From NCBI GenBank assembly GCA_017432345.1, contig JAFRJI010000012.1, positions 62,001-126,000 of the forward strand: a stretch of 64,000 bases of DNA. The letters run 5' to 3'. This document shows, piece after piece, positions 50,009 through 58,988 of this stretch. Every line of letters starts with the position of its first letter. The first letter of the stretch is position 1. The notes below the pieces were generated by a model, which saw nothing but the letters and a program-made list of their open reading frames with translations, did no database searches and was not told the DNA's origin. Source of the stretch: Bacillota bacterium (GTDB lineage: Bacteria > Bacillota > Clostridia > Peptostreptococcales > Anaerovoracaceae). The position numbers and the translations under genes were made by a program.

Positions 50009-51428
50009 TTTCGATTTCCTTCAGGTGTTCGCGGCAAATCTCGCGGACCTTGTCGCTTGGGATCAGCGACAACTTTTCCTCGATCAGAGCGTCGCCCTTG
50101 GCCCTCGTCTCTTCGCTGGCGTAGTCCATGAGGAATTCTTTGAGGGTCATCATGGCGTTCGGCTGGCAGCAGTTGGCGATCTGCCCGGATTTCAGCAGGC
50201 TCATGAAACGGTCGCCGGTGCGGCCTTCCCGGTAGCACGCCGTGCAAAAGCTCGGGACATAGCCCAGGTCAATGAGCCAGTCGACGACTTCGGCGAGGGT
50301 ACGCCGGTCTTCGACGTCAAACTGCGCGGTGTCTTCCGAATCGAAACCGCCCTGTTCATCCAGCTCGTCGACGTATCCGCCGACACTGGTGCGGCTGCCG
50401 CCGCTGATCTGGGTGATGCCGATCTCCAGACATTCACGCCGGGTCTTGGCGCTTTCGCGGGTCGACATGATCATGCCGGTGTACGGAACGGCGATCCGGA
50501 GGACCGCGACGATCCGCTTGAAGATGTCGTCCGGCACGCCGTTGCCCACAGCCTCCGGATCGATGTCGTCCGCCGGACGGACACGCGGAACGCTGATGGT
50601 GTGCGGGCCGCAGCCGTACGTCTTCTCCAGATGGTGGGCGTGCATCAGCATGCCGACGAAATCGTATTTGTAATTGTTCAGTCCGAACAGAACCCCGCAG
50701 CCGACATCATCGATGCCTGCTTCCATGGCGCGGTCCATAGCCTCGGTGTGATAGGCGTAGTCGCTCTTCGGGCCGGACGGATGGAGCTGTTCGTAAGCTT
50801 CCTTATTATACGTCTCCTGGAACAGGATGTACGTGCCGATGCCGGCATCCTTGAGCCTTTTGTAATTCTCAACGGTGGTCGCCGCGATGTTGACGTTGAC
50901 GCGGCGAATCGCGCCGTTCTTATGCTTGACGCTGTAGATGGTCTTGATGCACTCCAGAATGTATTCGATCGGGTTCTCTTTCGGATGCTCGCCGGCTTCA
51001 ATGGCAAGGCGCTTGTGGCCCATATCCTGGAGGGCGATGACCTCTTCGCGGACTTCTTCCTGTGTGAGCTTCTTACGCGGGATGTGCTTGTTCTGTCCGT
51101 GGTATGGGCAGTACACACAGCCGTTGATACAGTAATTGGAAAGATACAGCGGAGCGAACATGACAATGCGGTTGCCGTAGAAATGCTCCTTGATCTCCTT
51201 GCCCAGATCAAAGATCTGCTGGATGATGTTCGGATCCTCGCATTCCAGAAGCGTCGCTGCCTCGGCATAGGAAAGGCCCTTGTACTCGCGGCCCTTCTCC
51301 AGGATCGTGTTCATCAGTTCCAGATCGTCCTTGTGCGCTTCCGCAAAGGCCAGCGTCTCCTTGATCTTCTTGTCGTTGATAAATTCTTCTGCTTTTTTGG
51401 ATGTGCTGTTGTATTGATAGTCTGCCAT
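49983..51428 (-). CDS. hydG: [FeFe]-hydrogenase maturation tyrosine lyase HydG
   Basis: 481 residues, ThiH-like radical SAM. The SAM cluster motif is CINGCVYC in LSNYCINGCVYCPYHGQN. The C-terminal auxiliary cluster cysteines lie in SFCTACYREGRTGDRFM and IANCCQPNAMMTLKEF, which distinguish HydG from ThiH. It cleaves tyrosine to give the CO and CN ligands of the H-cluster. First gene of hydG-hydE-hydF-azlC-azlD. Start follows GAGGTAACGA. No hydrogenase structural gene is in the window. Confidence 0.94.
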   Translation of the reverse strand: MADYQYNSTSKKAEEFINDKKIKETLAFAEAHKDDLELMNTILEKGREYKGLSYAEAATLLECEDPNIIQQIFDLGKEIKEHFYGNRIVMFAPLYLSNYCINGCVYCPYHGQNKHIPRKKLTQEEVREEVIALQDMGHKRLAIEAGEHPKENPIEYILECIKTIYSVKHKNGAIRRVNVNIAATTVENYKRLKDAGIGTYILFQETYNKEAYEQLHPSGPKSDYAYHTEAMDRAMEAGIDDVGCGVLFGLNNYKYDFVGMLMHAHHLEKTYGCGPHTISVPRVRPADDIDPEAVGNGVPDDIFKRIVAVLRIAVPYTGMIMSTRESAKTRRECLEIGITQISGGSRTSVGGYVDELDEQGGFDSEDTAQFDVEDRRTLAEVVDWLIDLGYVPSFCTACYREGRTGDRFMSLLKSGQIANCCQPNAMMTLKEFLMDYASEETRAKGDALIEEKLSLIPSDKVREICREHLKEIENGNRDFRF

Positions 51429-51532
51429 TCGTTACCTCGAATCTGTGTCGTTGGTTGTATATTGATACCGGGACAATGCCGGGGCATCGTCCCGATATGC
51501 TAACTATAACGCAAGGATGAACCGCATAGCAA
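51429..51532 (-). promoter_or_regulatory. hydG promoter and leader hairpin
   Basis: On the minus strand TTGCTA (51527-51532) and TATAGT (51503-51508), 18-base spacer. The leader contains a strong hairpin, CGGGAC (51469-51474) against GTCCCG (51489-51494) with inner ATGCC/GGCAT, not followed by a T-tract. The rest of the 319-base gap up to 51747 holds the divergent promoter region of the next gene and no other recognisable element. Confidence 0.5.
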
Positions 51533-51747
51533 GAGGTTCTTTGAGATGAAAACAGTTTCATCGAAAATATTTTTGATCCATGGCGACGCAGCACAAATAT
51601 ACGTCATGAGGTGACGCAAGGGAACTGGCAAAACAGTTGAATCTTGGAGAGGAGATTGATAGAATATAAACAGATCATTACGTCCGATTTAAAGCGATAA
51701 AATGAGGACGAAACTGAAAAGAATAGAAGAGAACAAGGAGAACTGAT

Positions 51748-52200
51748 ATGGACAGAATCAAAGACGGGTTTATAGAAGTTGATGGTTTCGTGATCGGGCC
51801 GGATACAACGGCCGAAGAACTGGTCGATCTCAGCATTGACAAGGCGACACAGCGGTTCCATCCGCATGGCTATCTGGAGGTCTTTTTCAAGAAGCCGATC
51901 GTTTCCGACGATGTGGAATTTCAGGTTTCGGTCCGGATCACCAGAAATGGCGAAAACAAAGTCATCCTGCTGGATCCGAAACTCAAGATGCCGATCCGGA
52001 ATATCTTGGACGAAAACCGCATGAAGCAGGAGATTTGCGAGGAATGGCTGAAGCGGAACATGGACGTTGAGCCGACCAGAGATACGGACGAAGGGATCTT
52101 TTATGATTTTCCGTGGGGACATATCTACAGTTCCGCCCCGACGCACATCAACTTCGGCAATCTGGAAGGCTGCATCCTCATGTTCTACGGAAAGGTGTAG
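51748..52200 (+). CDS. Hypothetical protein, 150 residues
   Basis: I do not recognise this protein. It is a soluble, acidic protein with alternating strands (EVDGFVIGPDTTAEELVDL, YLEVFFKKPIVSDDVEFQVSVRITRNG) and a C-terminal part rich in aromatic residues (FYDFPWGHIYSSAPTHINFGN). No signal peptide, membrane segment or catalytic motif stands out. It starts behind AACAAGGAGAACTGAT, and a 48-base gap separates it from the amidohydrolase gene, so it may be co-transcribed with the amidohydrolase and the antiporter. Confidence 0.7.
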   Translation: MDRIKDGFIEVDGFVIGPDTTAEELVDLSIDKATQRFHPHGYLEVFFKKPIVSDDVEFQVSVRITRNGENKVILLDPKLKMPIRNILDENRMKQEICEEWLKRNMDVEPTRDTDEGIFYDFPWGHIYSSAPTHINFGNLEGCILMFYGKV

Positions 52201-52248
52201 AGAAGGATTGAAGCGTAAGCACGAAGAACAGATAGTGAGGGACAATAA

Positions 52249-53880
52249 ATGAACGCAGACATCGTTCTGAAAAGCAATGTAATATATGATGGGCGACGCC
52301 GGGATGTGTTCCCGGGCGGCGTGGCCATCACCGGAAACCGGATCACGGCCGTTGGAAGCGCGGAGGAAATCGACGCGCTGATCGGTCCGGAGACGAGGGT
52401 TTTAGAGTATGAGGATAAGCTCATCATGCCGGGGATCATCGACAATCATGTCCACGTGACGATGGGCGCGATGATCCACAGCAACGACATCGAGCTGACG
52501 GGGACCCGCTCCGCGGAGGAATGCGTGGAGATGGTGCGGGACTATCTGGCCAGAGTGCCGGACGCCCCGATGGTCTACGCCCAGGGATGGATGCTGAACG
52601 TGTGGGACAATAAGAAAGACTATCCGACCAAGCAGATGCTGGACGCGATCTCGACGGAGATCCCGATCTGCCTCGGCACGGCCGACGGGTGGAACTTCTG
52701 GGTCAACTCGAAAGCGCTGGAGACGTTTGGCTACACGAAGGAAAGCGTCGACGAAGCCCAGTCCTGGTACGTCAAGAAGGACAAGGACGGCGAACTGACC
52801 GGGATCCTTTACAACCTGGGCTGCACCCCGGCGTATTTCTGCATGCTGGACCTGGATCCGGAAGAAGCCAAACCGATGATATTGAGTTCCCTGGAAAAGT
52901 ACAACCAGTACGGGATCACGGCCGCCGGCGATGTGTCCAACGAGTGGGTCATCGAGCGGGAGCCGGCCGGCTTCAAGCTCTATCGCGACCTGGAGCAGGC
53001 AGGCAAGCTGAACGTGCGGATCTACGTCTACCCGTCCATCGGCAAAACGACGGATTTCAGTAAAGCCCACGAACTGCAAAAGCAATATAGCGATGGTTAC
53101 GTCAGAATGCTTGGCCTGAAGGCCTATCAGGACGGCGTCATCGATAGCTACACCGGCGTGATGGTCGACCCGTATCTGGATGATCCAGAGCAGCCGGACC
53201 GGAACGGCGAGCCGATGTTCACGCAGGAAGCGCTGAACGAGATCGTGACGGCGGCGAACGCGGACGGATTCCCGGTCCGCATCCACTGCACAGGGGACGG
53301 CTCCACCAGAATGAGCCTGAACGCTTTCGAAGCGTCCATCAAAGCGAACGGCAGGCACGGCCTGCGCAACGGCATCGAGCACATCGAAGCCTGTAAGCCA
53401 GTGGACCGGCCGCGGTTCGCGGAGCTCGAGGTCATGGCCAACAAACAGCCGGGACACTTCCTGCTTTGCGATGAGGATTGGTATATCGAGGCGCTCGGCC
53501 AAGAAAACTGGCACGAGATCCATCCGTTCAAGTGCCTGCTGGACGCAGGCGCGCCGATGTCGCTCAGCACGGACTTCCCGATCATCGAGATCAATCCGTT
53601 CAGCAACATCTACGCGGCAGTCACCCGGCGCCTTTTTGACGGGACACCGCTGGGGGACAATCCGGAAGACTGTCTGGATATCTACGACGCGCTGTACGGA
53701 TATACGTATATGGGCGCCTACGGAATGGGCCTGGAAGATTCGCTCGGCAGCCTGGAAGCAGGCAAGCTGGCGGACGTGGCTGTCATCAACGGCCGCGTGG
53801 TGGACGAAGCTCCGGAGGAGCTCCTGGATCGAAAGGCTTTGCTTGCCATCATGGATGGGAAGATCGTATATGAAGCATGA
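52249..53880 (+). CDS. YtcJ-like metal-dependent amidohydrolase
   Basis: 543 residues of the amidohydrolase superfamily, subgroup with YtcJ. The metal H-x-H motif is in MPGIIDNHVHVTMGA, a further metal histidine lies in RIHCTGDGS, another in GIEHIEACKP, and the late Asp in LSTDFPI. The C-terminal strand DSLGSLEAGKLADVAVINGRVV is typical. Substrates of this group include N-acyl amino acids and formamides; this one is not predictable. Start follows TAGTGAGGGACAATAA-type sequence, moderate ribosome site. 54 bases before an antiporter gene, which may import or exchange its substrate. Confidence 0.85.
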   Translation: MNADIVLKSNVIYDGRRRDVFPGGVAITGNRITAVGSAEEIDALIGPETRVLEYEDKLIMPGIIDNHVHVTMGAMIHSNDIELTGTRSAEECVEMVRDYLARVPDAPMVYAQGWMLNVWDNKKDYPTKQMLDAISTEIPICLGTADGWNFWVNSKALETFGYTKESVDEAQSWYVKKDKDGELTGILYNLGCTPAYFCMLDLDPEEAKPMILSSLEKYNQYGITAAGDVSNEWVIEREPAGFKLYRDLEQAGKLNVRIYVYPSIGKTTDFSKAHELQKQYSDGYVRMLGLKAYQDGVIDSYTGVMVDPYLDDPEQPDRNGEPMFTQEALNEIVTAANADGFPVRIHCTGDGSTRMSLNAFEASIKANGRHGLRNGIEHIEACKPVDRPRFAELEVMANKQPGHFLLCDEDWYIEALGQENWHEIHPFKCLLDAGAPMSLSTDFPIIEINPFSNIYAAVTRRLFDGTPLGDNPEDCLDIYDALYGYTYMGAYGMGLEDSLGSLEAGKLADVAVINGRVVDEAPEELLDRKALLAIMDGKIVYEA

Positions 53881-53934
53881 GGCATGCTTGATAGATCCGT
53901 TATTGCTAAGGATTAAAATGAGAAAGGAGAAAAA

Positions 53935-55320
53935 ATGGAAGAATATGTTTCTTACGGTATCGTAAGCGTTTTGCCGGTCATCACGATCCTGGTAATCGCG
54001 GTCGCGACCAGAAGAACACTTTTCGCGATGTGCTGCGGTCTTACTGTGGCGGTGATCATTCTTACCGAGAAGGCGATCGATACGCCGAGCTTGTGGTTTG
54101 ATTACTGCTGCCGGAGCATGGCCAACGAAACGGCGCAATGGCTGATCCTGATCATTGCGATGTTCGGTGTGCTGATCAAGCTCTTCGAGAAATCAAATGC
54201 GGTAATCGACTTCGGTAATTGGGTCACGAAATACATCAAGACCAAAAAACAGGCGTTGATCTGCACCGCGCTCATGGGAATCATCATTTTCTTAGAGGAC
54301 TACCTCAACAACCTGACGGTCGGCACAACGATGAAGAGTGTAACAGACAGACTCGCTATTCCGAGAACGCAGCTCGCACTGATTGTCAACGGAATGGCTG
54401 CACCGGTTTGCCTGCTGATCCCGATGTCTTCCTGGGCCGTCTTCTATGGCGCGCTGCTGGAAGATCAGGGCGTTCTCGTGAATGGCACCGGAATGGGAGC
54501 CTACATTGCCGGCATCCCTTACGCATTCTATGCGTGGATCATCGTTATTATCGTGATCCTGCAGCTTCTGGGCGTCTTCCCGAAGATCGGAAGAGTCAAG
54601 AGAGATACGATCCGCGCGGAGGAAACGGGCAACGTCATGCCGGAAGATATGGAGCCTTTGTTTGCGCATGAATCGGTCGACGAGGTCGAAGAAGGCTACA
54701 ATCCGAAGCCATGGAACTTCCTGATTCCACTGGCTGTCATGGTCGCGGTAACGATCGTGATGGACATCAACGTACTGCTCGGTTCCGCGGCTGGCGCTCT
54801 CGTAGCGATCATCCTGTACTTGGCGGAAAGGAAGTTCACGTTCAAGGAAATGTGCCAGTACTCCTTCGAAGGACTGCTGGATATGGGCTTTGTATTTGCC
54901 CTGACGGTTCTCGCGTTTGCAGTCGTTACGGCGAACGAAGATCTGGGCCTGGCGAACTTCATTATCTCGATCACATTGCCGATCATGAAGGGTTCGTTCC
55001 TCCCAGCAGTCGTATTCCTGGTCTGCGGCGTTTACGCGTACGCGACGGGCTGCTTCTGGGATCTGGCGGCGATCATTACGCCAATCGTTATTCCGCTTGC
55101 CATCGCGATGGATGTTGATCCGATCATCGCTGCTGCGGCGATCTTCTCCGGAACAGCATTCGGTTCGAACACCTGCCTGTATGGTGACGGCGTCATCCTC
55201 TGTTCACAGGGTTGCGGCATCCAGCCTTATCACCTGATGACAACGACGCTGCCATACGCGATCACGGCCGGCGTAATCACCGAGATCCTGTATCTGATCG
55301 TTGGATTTGTATTCATGTAA
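53935..55320 (+). CDS. NhaC-family Na+/H+ or organic-acid antiporter
   Basis: 461-residue membrane protein with about 11-12 hydrophobic segments. NhaC-type features: FLEDYLNNLTVGTTMKSVTDRLAIPR, LLIPMSSWAVFYGALLEDQG and, near the end, GTAFGSNTCLYGDGVILCSQGCGIQPYHL. NhaC members exchange Na+/H+ or, in related groups, malate/lactate or other organic anions. Placement after the amidohydrolase suggests a catabolic transport role. ATG behind GAAAGGAGAAAAA. A strong terminator follows. Confidence 0.85.
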   Translation: MEEYVSYGIVSVLPVITILVIAVATRRTLFAMCCGLTVAVIILTEKAIDTPSLWFDYCCRSMANETAQWLILIIAMFGVLIKLFEKSNAVIDFGNWVTKYIKTKKQALICTALMGIIIFLEDYLNNLTVGTTMKSVTDRLAIPRTQLALIVNGMAAPVCLLIPMSSWAVFYGALLEDQGVLVNGTGMGAYIAGIPYAFYAWIIVIIVILQLLGVFPKIGRVKRDTIRAEETGNVMPEDMEPLFAHESVDEVEEGYNPKPWNFLIPLAVMVAVTIVMDINVLLGSAAGALVAIILYLAERKFTFKEMCQYSFEGLLDMGFVFALTVLAFAVVTANEDLGLANFIISITLPIMKGSFLPAVVFLVCGVYAYATGCFWDLAAIITPIVIPLAIAMDVDPIIAAAAIFSGTAFGSNTCLYGDGVILCSQGCGIQPYHLMTTTLPYAITAGVITEILYLIVGFVFM

Positions 55321-55373
55321 ATCGGCGATCGGAGACGGATCGGTCGATGGAACCCGATCCAATAGCAACAACG

Positions 55374-55414
55374 AAAAAAGGCTGTCGCACGAATTTGGTG
55401 CGGCAGTCTTTTTG
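55374..55414. terminator. Rho-independent terminator between convergent genes
   Basis: AAAAAAGGCTGTCGCAC pairs with GTGCGGCAGTCTTTTT around a GAATTTG loop (one mismatch). A/T tracts on both sides allow function for the antiporter gene and the convergent Hsp70-like operon. Confidence 0.85.
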
Positions 55415-55452
55415 CTTGCGGTTGATTCTTATATTGTCTATTGTCCCGGTTT

Positions 55453-57366
55453 TTACCCCAACGGGATTTCAACGACTTCGGCCATCTTGACAAGGGTGTT
55501 CGTGATTTGCGCGGAGATCTCTTCGACCATGCGCGTCCGGATCTCGTCGTTCTTTTCCGTCTCCAGGCTCTTGTAGAATTCCTCCTTAACGCTGGCGCTG
55601 ATGTTGTCCATGCGCGAGCTGAACGCGCCCTTCGGCACGAGCCGCCGCATAGCCTTTGGAATATCGGCGGACAGCATCTTCTCCTGCATCTTGTCCTTTC
55701 CCAGGAAGAGGAGAACGACGGAGGTGATGATGCCGACCATGATGCCGCTCGGATCAGCGAAGAACGGAATGAAGCTGAATGTGGACAGCAGGATCGCCAG
55801 CAGTGCCGTCACGATGGAGTCGATCAGGATGGTCATCTCCTTGATGGCGAACAGCTCCTTCGCGTCCACTTTGATGTCGATATCGGAAACGCTCAGGTAG
55901 GATTTCAGGCTGAGCGCGGTATACGGTATGCGGTGCTTGATGCAGATCGGAACGGTGTATTCCTCGAGTTCCTCGACCACCGGCCGCAGCCACGATGTGA
56001 TCGGTCCCGCCAGCAGTTCCCGGGCCTCGTCCTCACTGAGGAACGCGCCGATCTCCTGCTGCAGGATCACGTCTGTATCGGATAGCTTGCTGATTTCGCC
56101 GGACCGCCACTTCTCAAAGATCGGCAAAGCGACTTTGGAAACGATCGGATCCACCAGCGTGTCGACCGCGTCCCGGTAAAGGGTGGTGATGTGCCGGCCG
56201 ACGATCTCCTCGATCGTGTTGGACCGGACCAGTTTATCGAGGTCTTCCTTAAATTCTTTCAGATCTTCGTCGATCCGTCCGCAGTAGGCCAGCCCCCTGG
56301 CCACGGAGAACTCCGGATCAGTCGCCGTGATGATGACGGCATCCGGGAATACTTCACTGCACCACTGGCGGATCGCCGGCATTTTACTGACGCCGCCCGT
56401 CAGGAAAATCAGTTCCGGCTGCTTGCCGGTGATGCTGTCCCGTACGTCTTCCAGCGATGCGCTGAACACTTCGTGGAACGAACGGCCGCCCAGCTTGTCG
56501 GTCTTGCGGTTCACCAGTTTGTCGGCGATATCCCGGTCCATCTTCAGCGTCAGCTTGACCGGCAGATTGTAGTGGAGCACGATGCTCTCGACGCATTTGT
56601 TCCGGCTCCAGTAGTCTTCGTCCGAGAAGTATTTCTCCTTGAGCCGCCGCGCCGCGAATTCCGCATAGGTGCGCCACGGGTCGCTCTCGTCAAAAACGGA
56701 CTGGATCTTTTTCCGGAACATGCCGGCCGACGCCACAGATTCCTCCAGCAGGATTTCGTCCATCAGCCCGCCACCCAGCTTCACTTCGCCGGCAGTGCGC
56801 ATCTCGACTTCCTTCCCGCCCATGATATATGCAAAATCCGTCGTCGATGATCCGATGTCCACAACGAGGACCGGTTTGGACAGGATGTCCACGCCGATCT
56901 GCAGGTGTTTTGATTGACAGGCGCTGACCATCGCCGCCCGGGATTCCGAAATGATCCGGACCGGTGGATATCCCGCGCGCTCAAAGATCTCACGGTAATG
57001 CTCGCGGGCGTTTTTGTCCCAGCCCGCCGGGCATCCCACGTAGACGCTGGTTTCCTCATTCTGAATGAGGTCGCCGCTGCCGTACAGCTCGCCCAAAACC
57101 CCCGCTGCAAAGCTCCGGATGTCGGAGGCGCTGGAGCTGTCGGTCAGGAAATGGCTCTTGAAGCGGATCCTTCGCTTGGTGACGTTGTCCGCATAGCAGG
57201 CCTTTTCCCCGATCAGAAGTTCGCCGGAATTGAGCTGCGCGTACGCGGTGATAAAGCTCTTTTCCCCGGCAACGGGAATCATCTCAGGGACGACCTGGTC
57301 TTCTTTGTATAATCTGGCGATGGCGCTTTCGGCATCGCCCAGGTCAAATCCAAAAAATCGATCCAT
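55453..57366 (-). CDS. Hsp70/actin-fold ATPase with C-terminal membrane hairpin
   Basis: 637 residues. The N-terminal half has the actin/Hsp70 nucleotide motifs: phosphate 1 FFGFDLGDAESAIARL, phosphate 2 LVVDIGSSTTDFAYI, and the adenosine motif LIFLTGGVSKMPAIRQW. A canonical DnaK substrate domain is absent. Instead there is a helical middle (about 345-500), two adjacent hydrophobic segments at about 505-555, and a charged helical tail. The protein is thus probably membrane-anchored, with the ATPase in the cytoplasm. GGAGG precedes the start. Last gene of a three-gene unit; I know no described function. Confidence 0.8.
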   Translation of the reverse strand: MDRFFGFDLGDAESAIARLYKEDQVVPEMIPVAGEKSFITAYAQLNSGELLIGEKACYADNVTKRRIRFKSHFLTDSSSASDIRSFAAGVLGELYGSGDLIQNEETSVYVGCPAGWDKNAREHYREIFERAGYPPVRIISESRAAMVSACQSKHLQIGVDILSKPVLVVDIGSSTTDFAYIMGGKEVEMRTAGEVKLGGGLMDEILLEESVASAGMFRKKIQSVFDESDPWRTYAEFAARRLKEKYFSDEDYWSRNKCVESIVLHYNLPVKLTLKMDRDIADKLVNRKTDKLGGRSFHEVFSASLEDVRDSITGKQPELIFLTGGVSKMPAIRQWCSEVFPDAVIITATDPEFSVARGLAYCGRIDEDLKEFKEDLDKLVRSNTIEEIVGRHITTLYRDAVDTLVDPIVSKVALPIFEKWRSGEISKLSDTDVILQQEIGAFLSEDEARELLAGPITSWLRPVVEELEEYTVPICIKHRIPYTALSLKSYLSVSDIDIKVDAKELFAIKEMTILIDSIVTALLAILLSTFSFIPFFADPSGIMVGIITSVVLLFLGKDKMQEKMLSADIPKAMRRLVPKGAFSSRMDNISASVKEEFYKSLETEKNDEIRTRMVEEISAQITNTLVKMAEVVEIPLG

Positions 57367-57380
57367 TGAGCGGTACCTCC

Positions 57381-58274
57381 TTATCTCGAACCTGTCGAAG
57401 CCATGCCCTTGCGGAGCAGCCTGCCGTCCGCCACCAGCGCCGGCCGGATCGTTCCGGCACGCTGCGACGGCATCATATCGAAGAAGGCCGCATTCTCTTC
57501 ACTGTAATCGACCGCTTCGATCTGCTGCTTGTGCAGGTAATACTTGATCTCTTCGATTTTCTCAAGCGCGAACTCCGGATCCTGACTGTAGGAAGCCGCG
57601 AGCAGATCGGAGAACAGATCCAGTTCGGAAGCAGATACTTCGTGCCCGTCGATTTGACCGGCCGTATCCCGCTTGTCCCAGCGCTCCATGGCCCGGATCT
57701 CATCCAGATTCTGATCCACCGAGAGGATCGCGTTCCGGAAACTCCGGTAGATCTTGTTCGCATCCATCTGGACCTCAACACGCTGGTTGCGCCGGGTCTC
57801 TTTTTGTTTGGAGTACTTGGCGAGCAGTCCCGCAATCAAAGCGGCGGCCAGTCCGCCAAGTTCCAGTCCGGCCAATCGGATGAAGTCGATTTCACGACCG
57901 GCATCCAAGGTTCCATCGACCAGAGGCATCAACCCCCAGCCGCAGAGTACCAGCCCGATAATGATAAGCAAAAATGCCAGCGGGTTTACCCGGCCTTTGC
58001 TTTGGCTTGCACTTCCGGTCTCCCAGAGCTTCGTTTCACCGGCGGAATCGATGAGTGGCAGGGAAAGCCGGATCGCCTGCATCATGTACGCGGCAGCACT
58101 CCTTTCCCGTTCGTTGCTGCACTGCTCATTGTACGTCAGGAGAAGCTTGTCCAGTTCGTTCTCCAGGATCATGACGGCTTTGCCCGCTGCCTTCGAAGCC
58201 GCCAGCTCCGTCAGCAGATTTTCTTTGTCTTTATCTAATAATTCAATCAGTTTCATACCCATATTATACGGCAT
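57381..58274 (-). CDS. Hypothetical two-helix membrane protein with coiled-coil flanks
   Basis: 297 residues, family not recognised. Residues 1-70 are a charged helical region (LIELLDKDKENLLTELAASKAAGKA), two membrane segments lie at about 97-117 and 133-152, and the remainder (KQKETRRNQRVEVQMDANKIYRSF onward) is helical and cytoplasmic-like. The start is uncertain: ATG at 58274 or 58256, with no good ribosome site; GAGGA at the end of the upstream gene lies 30 bases away. It ends 14 bases before the Hsp70-like gene and probably works with it at the membrane. Confidence 0.7.
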   Translation of the reverse strand: MPYNMGMKLIELLDKDKENLLTELAASKAAGKAVMILENELDKLLLTYNEQCSNERERSAAAYMMQAIRLSLPLIDSAGETKLWETGSASQSKGRVNPLAFLLIIIGLVLCGWGLMPLVDGTLDAGREIDFIRLAGLELGGLAAALIAGLLAKYSKQKETRRNQRVEVQMDANKIYRSFRNAILSVDQNLDEIRAMERWDKRDTAGQIDGHEVSASELDLFSDLLAASYSQDPEFALEKIEEIKYYLHKQQIEAVDYSEENAAFFDMMPSQRAGTIRPALVADGRLLRKGMASTGSR

Positions 58275-58301
58275 TCGCGCGGATATGGAAACTGCATAGT
58301 T

Positions 58302-58625
58302 TTATTCCTCTTCCTGCGGCTCGCTCTCTTCCTGCGGCCAGTAAACGCAGTAGCACGGATAGACTTCGCCCAGATAGACCCAGACCGTGTCGCCCATCTC
58401 CAGCTTTTCCTTCTTGTCTTCGAAGTACAGATCCGGGATCATCAGTTTGAGGCTGGTCCGCTTCTTGCCCTTGAGCATGACGCCTTCCTTGACCGGGTTC
58501 TGCTTGAACTCTTCCAGCTTTCTTCTGAAATCTTCGACTCCGGTCTCCTTGCCGAAGTACTCCGCGAACTCATTCACGTCAGCGTAAATCACGTTTTCCG
58601 GATCCTTAAACCATGCAAATCTCAT
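58302..58625 (-). CDS. Hypothetical small acidic-tailed protein
   Basis: 107 residues, not recognised. It starts MRFAWFKDPENVIYADVNEFAEYFGKE, has a central basic stretch (KGKKRTSLKLMIPDLYFEDKKEK) and ends with a strand-like MGDTVWVYLGEVYPCYCVYWP followed by a glutamate-rich tail. No signal peptide or membrane segment. The ATG at 58625 follows AGAAAGGATG; longer open frames upstream cross a terminator hairpin and are unlikely. First gene of the unit with the two membrane proteins downstream. Confidence 0.7.
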   Translation of the reverse strand: MRFAWFKDPENVIYADVNEFAEYFGKETGVEDFRRKLEEFKQNPVKEGVMLKGKKRTSLKLMIPDLYFEDKKEKLEMGDTVWVYLGEVYPCYCVYWPQEESEPQEEE

Positions 58626-58644
58626 CTTTTCATCCTTTCTTCTT

Positions 58645-58850
58645 TTAATAAAAATCACCCGGTCTCCGGGTGCATCGATCAGGCGCATAAAAAAGAACGC
58701 AGTCACACCTCAGAAGACTTTACGGTCACGAAACTGATCCGACCCGACTTATCTCCAAGGCGAGAGCGATCTCACAAGAGCTTCACGGTTGCTGAGACAC
58801 AGTGCCGGCTTTCCGGCTTCCGATCTGTTCCGCATTGCGATATGTTACTG
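58645..58850 (-). ncRNA. Structured leader ending in a terminator (attenuator or small RNA)
   Basis: From a minus-strand promoter (TTGACA at 58879-58884, TAACAT at 58856-58861, 17-base spacer) about 200 bases of leader run to a perfect hairpin CACCCGG-AGA-CCGGGTG (58672-58656) followed by ATTTTTATT, ending some 20 bases before the small gene. The leader has several other stems (GCCGG/CCGGC, TCTCA/TGAGA). The 5' part (CGGAAGCCGGAAAGCCGGCACTG, then GCAACCGTGAAG) resembles the P3-J3/4 core of cobalamin riboswitches, but the rest does not fit clearly. Class unassigned. Confidence 0.55.
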
Positions 58851-58908
58851 GTAATATGTTATAGTTTGCCCCTGCGAATGTCAAGGTCGCGCGCTGGCAA
58901 TTAAAAAA

Positions 58909-58935
58909 AGATCCCGGAGAATTACTCCGGGATCT
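58909..58935. terminator. Rho-independent terminator of the opp operon
   Basis: Perfect eleven-base arms AGATCCCGGAG and CTCCGGGATCT around AATTA. On the minus strand it is followed by TTTTTTT, on the plus strand by CAGGTTTTTT. Confidence 0.93.
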
Positions 58936-58988
58936 TCAGGTTTTTTCTATTGCACCGCGTGCCTTCGTTTCATCTCAAATCGGTGAGA

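Noticed and set aside
58626-58706. N-terminal extension of the small gene at 58302-58625
   Set aside because: It would read through the CACCCGG/CCGGGTG terminator hairpin and has no ribosome site.
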